From Macrosoma leucophasiata (taxonomy: Eukaryota; Arthropoda; Insecta; Lepidoptera; Hedylidae), in assembly GCA_036365455.1 (NCBI GenBank), contig JAWQUS010000016.1:13725001-13789000 (forward strand): a DNA stretch of 64,000 bases, read 5' to 3'. How positions within the stretch are numbered: the stretch's first letter is position 1; the number at the start of each line of letters is the position of its first letter. A program made the position numbers and the translations under genes. The notes under the pieces are model-generated. The model ran no database searches, was not told where the DNA came from, and saw only the letters and a list, made by a program, of their open reading frames with translations. Shown here in pieces: positions 55,531 to 64,000 of this stretch.

Positions 55531-57727
55531 GTGTGGACTGTATAGTTTGGATGATAACATTAGATGTAGCTCAAAGATTAAAAAAAAAATATGGTCTTTT
55601 TAGTTTCTTAAATGGAATTTGAATATATTTTTTTGATATTAATTGTAGTCCTTTTAAAAACTTAACTACGGTTGCTACGTATTTGATACCTGCTATATAC
55701 ATAAATGTTTTTTACTTACTTACTGACCTAGCGAATCTTGTACAGCGTTAATCGTGTACAGAGAAGTATTAACGTAATCTAGATTTTTGTACCTATCCGA
55801 AATATTTACCGAATGTTATGGCCCAAAGTCATTATACCACGCGAACGAAGTCGCGGGCACAGCTAGTTATAAAATAAAGTCTTCCGCCACGTTAAGCTAT
55901 CTGTCTGTTTGTTCGCGATAAACTTAAGGACTATAGGGAATCGGACAACTTTTGAGAATGTGTCTAAAATTATTCTTTATATGTTTATTTAACCAATTAA
56001 AAATATGAATTTTATTATTTAAACATATTAAAGTACCAGAAACTACACATACATTATATAATTTCAAAAATGCCGTGTAAACGGTGCCGAATGACTCTGA
56101 ACAATGTGACGTCAACTGTTTGCAATCAAAGTGAATCTTTTAATTCCATACAACTAACCAAGTGCAAATTAATTTTGTTGAATTTCGTGTAACTTATTTT
56201 TTGTGTAAATAACGTAGAAAATATAAAAAAAAGAGCCAATAAATCAAAGTATCACTTGTGTTAAATATTTGTTGTACAAACATATGACGTCACGTCCTGT
56301 GATTGATGTTTTGTTCAAGATGGAGCACAGATAGAAAATATTAAAATTATTACATTTTATTTTGCAATTTAAAAATATAAATCATTAATATTTCACGAAA
56401 ATATTTAATGAGTCATCGTAGTATTTCACAAACATTCATTCTAATCATAGTTTACATTTATTTTCAATAGCTGTCCGATTGCCTATTGCACGGATACGGA
56501 TTAGGTAAAGGGTCGATACCATGGAGAAAAATTCCACCATACATTGTGTTGTTATATCTCAAAAGGTTTAAGTAGCGTATTCAAGAAAAACTCCCAGGTG
56601 GCTTGATTTTTTTTCCGACACCTCTAACATTATTAGGTACCTATTACCGTTACATTCTAATCAATTATTACAAAATTTGGTGAATCCGAATCCATCCAGA
56701 ATAGATAGACAGACGCAGCGGGGGACTTTGTTTTATTATTGTGTATAAATAAAGATTTATTACTATAAATGTTACATTTCTCAAGAACTCTTAAAACTTT
56801 CTGAGCCATAAAGATACAGATAATAACAGCTTAATGATTCGTCAGAAATTTAATGTTCGATAATATTCATCGAACATTCGTCCCGGTGAGAGGAATCAGC
56901 ATAAATTTGAACGCATCAAGAAAAACGCCCCTCCTTCTAACGTTCAAACAATGAATACTGCTAAATTTGAATTCATCGTTTTAAAAACTTAGCATGGGAA
57001 GCGACACGCTTTATTCATGCAAAATACATAGAGGAATCCAATTACAATCCAATAAAGAAGCGAGATGAGGCTGATTTTACTTTTTGTGCTGGAGAGATTG
57101 GAATAATTTTTTTTTGCCTTTTAAGTTTTATTCATGTGTTCAATGGTAAAATATTGAACATATAAGATATATTATACTCCTCGTTTAACAAATTTCAGAA
57201 TCGCACATTCTTTTCAATATCGACTTCAAATGAGTTTTTAGGGACTTTGACTGGCCGCATATTATGAGATAGCCCCGAGTTATTTTGTAATTAATTGTGT
57301 TAAGGGAAACATGAAATACAAAAATCTTATTGACGACTTTAAGAATTTTCACGACCAATTTCACAAGGAAGGACCCGATTTTTTGCCGATTCAAAGATGA
57401 AAAACGTTATAATGAGGGTAGTTACAAAGACAATCTTTTTTATTATTGCAATTTTGATCGTCTTGGAACCGAAAATAAACTTTAAATTGATTTGAATGAT
57501 TTAAAACTGTATTTATTTATTTTATGTGTCTACAAATTTTTACAAGTTCGATCTAAGAAAGGATTAATAAAGCCCTATGTAAATTTATAATTTCTATGAC
57601 TTAGAACTAACAAATAGATTTAGAATTATTAATATACAATTGTTTTTCTTTAATTTCATTTCTTTCCCCTACAGACGTCCACTATTGGCTTTCCCCGAAG
57701 ATTCCCACTATACAATAAAATAAAAAA
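55531..57727. other. Mostly unassigned AT-rich stretch
   Basis: No gene. 55825-55866 holds a Heli-3-type 3' end (AGTCGCGGGCACAGCTAG). Confidence 0.4.
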
Positions 57728-57787
57728 AACGTAACAACACGCTTGTAATCCCCAAAAGGGGTAGGCAGAGGTAAATGCATACATATA
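57728..57787 (-). repeat. SINE-T 3' end fragment
   Basis: AACGTAACAACACGCTTGTA and GGGGTAGGCAGAGGTAAATG; minus orientation. Confidence 0.6.
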
Positions 57788-57965
57788 ATTATAGAACATG
57801 CCATAATCGCCAGGCTTGGCAAGCGAATTGGTGAACACAGTGAGGGTAGTTTTATCGCGGGATGCTGCTGCCCATCCCAAGTTTTTGCATTTACTACCAC
57901 CATATTTAATGGATTTACCGGCACAGTTCGGTATACTGACTGTACGAGCGTAAGAATTTTCCTCG
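57788..57965 (+). repeat. Rep-F fragment
   Basis: TTTTATCGCGGGATGCTGCT and GCCCATCCCAAGTTTTTGCA match the 36590-36785 copy. The longer minus-strand open frames here are shadows. Confidence 0.55.
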
Positions 57966-58068
57966 ACTGGTGGTAGGGTCGCCCCGCCCCGATTTCTTGA
58001 TCTATACAGGACAAATCCGTCAAGAATTTCGGGTGCAAAAAGACACGGCTAGCAAGGTGTATAAACAA

Positions 58069-58391
58069 TCTATATATACATACAAATAAATAAAATTGGA
58101 GTGTCTGTTTGTAATATAAAAATAACGGCTTTTTACTAAATGCATGTACGTATGTATACACGGTACATATACCAAAAAAACATTTTTTACAATTTTTGTC
58201 TGTCTGTCTGTCTGTTTGGCAGGGCTAATCTTGGGAACGGCTGGAACGATTTTGATGACTTTCACTGGCAGATAACTTATGTAATAAGGAGTAACTTAGG
58301 ATACTTTTATACCAGCTACGCCCACGACTTGGTCCGGGTAGATACTGAAAAATCATGAATTCTCACGCGGACGAAGTCGCGGGCACAGCTT
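58069..58391 (+). mobile_element. Non-autonomous Helitron-like element (Heli-3)
   Basis: Starts TCTATATATACATACAAATA and ends GTCGCGGGCACAGCT; full length but the CTAG end is altered. Confidence 0.7.
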
Positions 58392-60007
58392 TCTTAATAT
58401 AAATAAAAGAAGGGAAGGATATTTTTGAAATCTTTATAAATTTACTATTATATTGTCAAGTCATGATCTAATTTAAAGTTATGACCTCAATAATAATATA
58501 ATATCGTGTTTAATATTATAACACCTTGTTTACGCCATGACCTATCCTTTCATTTAAATATATACATGTTAATTTGCAACGTGTTACACTTATTCAATTA
58601 GCTTACACCGAATAATAAGAATCAAATGAATTCACAAAAGCAACGTTACCTTTAAAAAAATCTCAAACATTTCCTGGTTTTCACAAACATTTATTTAACT
58701 GGATATGTTTTTAAAGTTACAGAAGCTACCCTCGTAACGAGAACACGAAACGTGGAATACGAAAAAACCGGCAACCTACTTCCATATATAATTAAACGTT
58801 AAAAAGCGTGTGAGTATGTATATAATTGTTCCCAAGAAGGCAACGATATGCAGGATCCCCAAAATGTACGCTTGTATGTAAACAATCTGTATGCAAATAA
58901 TGTTCAGCGTCCGCAGGATGTCTCATGCGCAAGATAACAACGCTGTCGTCGTCCATTTTCAGCACACTTTTTTTCTCTTCTTCCCCACCGCCGTGATTCC
59001 TCGTTGTTTTTGCTACACTCGTAAAAATATTCCCACGCGGGTTGTAAATGTGTTGCTAAATATCAAACTTTAACGCTTAGACTCATCGCGTGTTTTTCGA
59101 CTCTGTTATCTTCACGTTAGGCGAGGAAAAAAATGTTTTGCGGAAATAAAACAGAAAACATAAGCGAATATCTACGCTAGAATGGCTTAGATGAATTATT
59201 ACAACGAGAATCAATAAGTGCTGGCAATGATATTAAAATGTGCGAGTTAGAAAACGAAAAGCTAGATAAAGGTATTAAATCTTCTTTCTTTGAGCTACTT
59301 TTTTATTATAATGTTTGATGTAAGTAGACAAAGGTAATTGATTAGAAAAATTGTACCGTATTAACGTCACAGAAGACATAAAAAGGTAGAATTCTGATGA
59401 ACGCAAAAGGAAATACATGAAATTTATTTGTCAAAGTAATATTTCTTTGTAGGAAAAACCCGGATAATCGTTAATGCTCTGCCCCGGGCGAAATCCCTTG
59501 TATAGATTGCGGTATCACCATAAATAACTGCGTAACTGTTTTTATGGAGGAGAAAATTACTCTTTTCACTCGCTGCCTTTTATATACCTTCCCTCAATTT
59601 TTGTTTATGATTCCGATGAATTATGAATTGACGGGTTTTAAAAGACTTCGTGAAGACATTTTCTGTTCTTTATTATATGTTACTTTATTGCTCGTTTCTT
59701 TGAGTGTATGTTATGGACTATAAATCAATGATTATGAGAGAATTGTTACTTTTTCACTTGGTTATTACTTTATTGATCATTGTTTGCAATCTGCCCTTAC
59801 CCTTTGTGATACAGAAGATGAAATAAGTGGGAAGTCATCAAAAATATATAAAATCTGTATTAGAACTGGAAGATGATGATAATATTTTGTAAAGCTTTTG
59901 TCAAATTAGGTACATAACTACGTACTTTTATCCCTTCACCAAGTTGAAAAGGATAAGAGAATCTATCGCTTATTAAATCTATGAATAATCTTAAAAATAC
60001 TACGTAA
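58392..60007. other. Unassigned stretch with a GC-richer block
   Basis: No gene recognised. 58850-59130 is less AT-rich and shares nothing with the repeats seen here; it may be conserved non-coding sequence, not shown. Confidence 0.35.
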
Positions 60008-60324
60008 CTTCAACGTAACTTGACGCCTGTAATCCCCGAAGGGGTAGGAGAGGTAAATGCATGCATTCAAGCATACATGCAAACACTCACGATTCGCCGG
60101 TTACGTTTTTGGCCCATGTAACAGGTGACGAGCCTGTTGACATCTACGGGCACATTACCAAACTTAGAGGTACTGGGAAATTTCCAGAAAATGGAACAAT
60201 CCCAATAGAACCAGAGTTATAGGACTTTACATCATTATCTCTGATAACCCCCTACCCAGGAATCAAACCCAGGACCTCAGCGTAGTAATAGTAACCTGCA
60301 ACCACTAAGCTACCGAGGCAGTTA
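60008..60324 (-). mobile_element. tRNA-derived SINE (SINE-T), diverged
   Basis: Minus orientation. 3' end AACTTGACGCCTGTAATCCC; tRNA-like head at right with AGGAATCAAACCCAGGACCT and CTACCGAGGCAG. The B box has changed (TCAAACCC), so it is probably inactive. No clear duplication. Confidence 0.8.
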
Positions 60325-61811
60325 ATTAAATTTAAAAATACTAATTTGTGAAATATAAAGTAGGATACTAGAAGGGAGATTTATTATTAAAATAGATACT
60401 TACAGCAACATGCGGCATGTCGCAGAGTTAAAGGCATTCGTTCTTATTTCTATGCCAAGTACGTTTTAGTGTAAAATATTGAAATTCTCAACTAATAGCC
60501 GAGCGTATATTCGTATTTACGATTCTCCTGTGTGTGCTACCAACTTTCAGCTAACAACCGTGAGGGCCATGCGGTAGCGTCGAGATGCGGGCTCTATTCG
60601 TATCCTTTCTACGTCAAACTAAGGCTCTTCGCACATAAAAATATCTAGTTGCATACTCAAATTACTAACGAGTTCCTTGAGCATCACTGTCCGTACATTT
60701 TTATATCAGGCGCACACGACGCGACCTACCGGTTAGTAACGTATTAGCAACTAATTTCGGGTAACCTGACGAATCGGTTGCCGCGTTACTAGGTAGTTAC
60801 TTCTGTTTTTTTTCTGTGAATTATAAGCAAGCAATCCATAAATATTAAGGAATAAGAAGTTGAATCCCACAGACAATCTGCTGTTCACATTATTTAAAAT
60901 TTACGGGTGACTACAAAACCTGCGATTTTTTTATCATCTATTATGGTAATACAGTGCCGTCATCATCCTCGCTCGATCCACTTGACATATTTACCCCTTC
61001 TGTTAATAACTTTGAGCAGAAATAACAAAAGCGACTGTAATCTTGCACCTTGAATAGCGTCGTGTTGTGTGCAAAGTATACTTCTAACTGGTAAAAAATG
61101 TGTTGTTGTAATTACTGATTAGTTCCGTCATTTTTGAGTGATTTCATATGAAAAAGGCCTTATATTTATTTCAAGAGAACCAATCACAATTAGAAACTTT
61201 ATAATGCAGTGGTGGTTCATTGCAAATCATTGCGTAGGCTGATTGAAATCAAAGTTAATTTGAATATAGCGTTCAGCCTTTTTCGCTGCTATTCAAAATC
61301 CAGTTTTATCGAGTACACTTTGAATGCAATATTGCGTGTCTAGTCATTCATACTTAGGCTTTATCGAGTATCTGTAACCCTATAAAATTGATAGGGTTAC
61401 AGATACAGAACTGTTACAGAATATCCGATTGCATTTTGTTGCATAATGATGGATGGAATTATATATCACACTGTTCTTTACATAATTGATATGTTACCAT
61501 GTTCTACGACGAAATATGAGAGCCTTTTTATTTGTGAACCTGAAATCTACAGAACATTTTTAATACGAGAAGGATAGATTTGGATTTTGCTTGAATATCT
61601 CTTGGAATCCTTATGATTAATTGATATTAAATGATGTGGAATAACTTGTTGTTAATGACCTTGTGTGTTGTATTCTTGCATAATATAACATTAATTGCAT
61701 AATTTCACCTTTGTTCCCTGAAGCAGCAGATGGATCCTATAGGGTCCAAGAAAAATAAGAAATGTATTGTTATATTTGCCTGGTGACTTGAGAGAAACAC
61801 CTACACCGAGC
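60325..61811. other. Unassigned stretch
   Basis: No gene or named repeat. One perfect 16-bp hairpin at 61368-61406. Confidence 0.45.
61368..61406. other. Perfect 16-bp hairpin
   Basis: GTATCTGTAACCCTAT and ATAGGGTTACAGATAC around loop AAAATTG. No other context. Confidence 0.7.
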
Positions 61812-62455
61812 TTATAATGCGAATTACTGTCGAAAACTGGCACGGTGGTGTCGTAATTGGTGGATATCGGCTTTCAAATTTGCGATATGCAGATGACATC
61901 GCCTATCAGCCATAGTACAGACCCGCATATTGCAGTACTTTATAGGCCATATCTCTAGTCGTGATACTCGTAATAATCCAATACAACGGTTGGTCGTGCA
62001 AAGAAAATAAGAGGGATCCAGATCAGGTAGCAAATCAATTTTTACTGGTGGTAGAGCTCCAGTAATGGAGCTCGCGGGCGTAGGCACCACCGCATTACCT
62101 AATATACTTGCCGCTAAATGGTAATATTCAGCACTATCGTGTTCCGGTCAGGTGGTAATGTACGGCCCTGTAATTTCCGGCACAGTGGCATAACACCTTA
62201 GGCCTCAGGAGTGGCAACGCATCTGCATTTTGACCTTGGTCTTTGTGTGGGTGTCTATAGGCTGCAGTCATCACTTAACATCAATGTGAACTGTATGCTT
62301 GTTTGCCAATTCTATAACATAAAAAAAAAAAAAAAAATCATCTATGCGCCGGACTGATCAAGTGAAATCCACAGAGAGAAACCACTTGTCAGTCAGGCTG
62401 CAAACAGAGAGAGATGGAGGGAGATCGTGAAGAGAGCTGTGTCGGCTTCTAACAC
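61812..62455 (+). pseudogene. RTE-like reverse transcriptase fragment with nested Rep-A
   Basis: Broken C-terminal RT of an RTE-like LINE. In order on the plus strand: WHGGVVIGGYRLSNLRYADD (the catalytic YADD box, ending near 61897), then after deletions FIGHISSRDTRNNPIQRLVV at about 61950-62010. Past the inserted Rep-A come MRRTDQVKS at ~62344-62370 and AANRERWREIVKRAVSASNT at ~62395-62455 in another frame. The RTE-like fragment at 1101-1620 is a relative. The 5' half is absent and frames change at least twice. Confidence 0.75.
62038..62335 (+). repeat. Rep-A, full length, nested, with AATCA duplication
   Basis: From TTTTTACTGGTGGTAGAGCT to a ~17-nt poly(A), flanked by AATCA at 62033-62037 and 62336-62340. 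It lies inside the RTE-like fragment. This is the clearest copy for defining ends and orientation. Confidence 0.88.
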
Positions 62456-62725
62456 TTTTTTTTACGTTAGGAAGGTGTGTGTGAACGCGATGACTGCAGC
62501 CTATAGACATCTACAAGAAAACCCAAGGTCTAAATGCAGATGCGTTGCCACCCCTGAGACCTAAGTTGTTACGTCTCTGTAAAAGTTATTACGGGGCCAT
62601 ACATTACGATCCAACCGGAACACGATAGTGCTGAACACTACTTACTATTTAGCGGCAGATAAATTAGATATTGCGGTGGTACCTACGCCGGTGGTAGAGC
62701 TCCGTCACCAGAGCTCTACCACCAA
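62456..62725 (-). repeat. Rep-A, diverged subtype
   Basis: Minus orientation, beginning in TTTTTTTTACGTTAGGAAGG immediately after RTE-like codons and ending GAGCTCTACCACCAATAAA. It carries the same TTATTACGGGGCCATACATT variant as 42847-43131. Confidence 0.8.
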
Positions 62726-63109
62726 TAAAACACTAACGTGGACGCCTCAACGTAACCACGAATACTCTGCTAAGAACCCAGGGAAAAAGAAGAAGATACC
62801 TTTAAAAAATATGGTACTTATTTAACCATCACCTAAAACGTATAGGGTTTGAGTATGTATATTAATTTTATACAAAAGTATTTGATACTTCTTTCAAATT
62901 CATTCATGTTGTATAAAAAATGTAAATGAGATCTCTTTTCCAATTTCACCTTCACTTTGTTTACCATCTTAAGTATATTAAACTAATATGCTATGCATAA
63001 CACTAGCAGAGCTTTGGGTCTGAGGATTATTCTAATTAGAGAATCTGTGCAAGTAGTCTTGAATAAGAATTTTGCACGAAACAACAACGTAACCTCTGTT
63101 CACTGCTTA

Positions 63110-63170
63110 TAACCTCCGTACATAGCGCAACACGGGCCATCGGCCGCGGCGGACCGGAGGCACACCGCGG
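63110..63170 (-). repeat. Rep-C-like fragment
   Basis: GCGCAACACGGGCCATCGGC and GCGGCGGACCGGAGG resemble the right end of Rep-C, minus orientation. Confidence 0.4.
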
Positions 63171-63360
63171 ACACTCTCCCAAAATTCCATACAAACGCTT
63201 AATTTGGTCTCTTTTACACAGACATCAATCAGTAACGTGTATTTACACGTGCACCTGTGTAGAGAATACCAAACGTCGCCCATAAGAGGGGAGGAGGTTA
63301 GCTGAGGCGGAGAAATCGGGCAGAACGTCGAAGTGTCCATTCTATACGTAGTATTAGTAC

Positions 63361-63690
63361 AAAAATTCAATTCAAAATTCAAATCATTTATTTCTAATTG
63401 GTCTACAAGGACACTTTTGCATTGTCGGGTTACCTAGTCAGCTACCTAGAGAGAATTAATTATAATAATAATCCAATAGGTATAAATAAATACCAATTTA
63501 ATAATAATATTTAACCGATACGTGAATCATCACATTTTTCAATTCCTTGGTAGAAGAAAATGAAAAATCTGTTCGTCATAATCATAGTCATTCACTTAGC
63601 AGAGTTCCAAGTGCAGGCACTACTGAGAAGAACTCCGCTACCCAACAAGCTCAGCGTGTTGCTCTTTTGTCAAAATCTTAGATTAAATAC
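63361..63690 (-). mobile_element. LINE 3'-end-like repeat
   Basis: ATTCAAATCATTTATTTCTA then TCTACAAGGACACTTTTG at left, with GGCACTACTGAGAAGAACTC further right. I recognise these phrases as the 3' region of a common lepidopteran CR1-type LINE in minus orientation. Non-coding here. Confidence 0.5.
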
Positions 63691-63940
63691 AAATATTATT
63701 ACATAGAATAAAGATAATGTGAACGTCTATGGCATATAAATATTTGCATATAAACATATACGCAAATACCCTTCAACAGGTTAATATCGTGATAGAATAT
63801 AACACCCGCAAATCACAACAGACCAGTCCCCACAATCAGCACCCGTTCACGAGTATGACGCATGTGGCAGCCATTGCTCTCCTCGACCATTTTGAAGGGA
63901 AGTGAGCAACCCGTCACACGACGCCGCCGATATTAATTCT

Positions 63941-64000
63941 TTGCCGGATGGGAGCAGCCATATGTAGGCTTTCCCCTCTATCAAAGTACCTACAAGCACA
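63941..64000 (+). repeat. Rep-C left end, cut by the window edge
   Basis: GGGAGCAGCCATATGTAGGC and TTTCCCCTCTATCAAAGTAC match the Rep-C start. Confidence 0.55.

Noticed and set aside
57682..58161. 159-codon minus-strand open frame
   Set aside because: It runs across Rep-F, a SINE-T tail and the start of Heli-3, so it is a composite of repeats.
1..64000. CRISPR arrays, operons, bacterial promoters or ribosome binding sites
   Set aside because: No regularly spaced short repeats with unique spacers; the content is eukaryotic transposon sequence.

Overview
The window looks like transposon-dense, AT-rich intergenic or intronic DNA from a moth or butterfly. That placement is an inference from repeat content: a BEL/Pao retrotransposon, RTE-like and CR1/Daphne-like LINE remnants, tRNA-derived SINEs, non-autonomous Helitrons starting TC and ending CTAG, and several MITE families. 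I found no convincing host protein-coding gene. The only long intact reading frames belong to one retroelement.

Layout. 1-1000 holds nothing recognisable. 1.0-1.65 kb is an RTE-like reverse transcriptase fragment on the minus strand. 1.66-5.75 kb carries a small MITE and fragments of four repeat families, some in fold-back order. 5.75-6.72 kb is the C-terminal end and 3' tail of a CR1/Daphne-like LINE. 6743-14894 is a complete BEL/Pao element on the minus strand. It has identical 153-bp LTRs, a GTGTT target duplication, a gag frame, and a pol frame fused to an envelope-like fusion protein. 15-20 kb is mostly featureless with two near-identical Helitron-like copies. 20-21.1 kb holds a TA-flanked MITE and another Helitron-like copy. 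21.5-23.3 kb is a tandem array of about 405-bp units. 23.6-32.5 kb has scattered Rep-A copies and a MITE with long inverted repeats. 32.5-34.5 kb contains a nearly identical 230-bp duplication flanking a LINE fragment. 35-44 kb has MITE, Helitron-like, LINE-tail and simple-repeat sequence and two perfect or near-perfect hairpins. 44.5-47 kb has two tRNA-derived SINEs with clear target duplications, a tRNA-like gene and a TA-flanked MITE. 50-52.3 kb is a partly triplicated segment with an exon-like doublet. 52.9-55.4 kb is a large imperfect inverted repeat built around a TAA-flanked MITE. 55.5-64 kb is sparse, with more SINE and Helitron-like copies, a second RTE-like fragment broken by a nested Rep-A insertion, and a LINE tail at the right edge.

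How the pieces relate. The BEL element is the only candidate for recent autonomous activity. It encodes nucleic-acid-binding, protease, reverse transcriptase, RNase H, integrase and baculovirus-F-like envelope domains, but a single in-frame UAG separates gag from the rest. The tRNA-derived SINE and the LINE fragment at 33.7-34.1 kb have similar 3' ends, which suggests a SINE/LINE partnership. The most abundant repeat is a poly(A)-tailed ~290-bp family, here called Rep-A, with about twenty full or partial copies; one copy sits inside an RTE-like fragment with an AATCA duplication.

Limits: all family assignments come from reading motifs and comparing copies within this window. No database search was possible.
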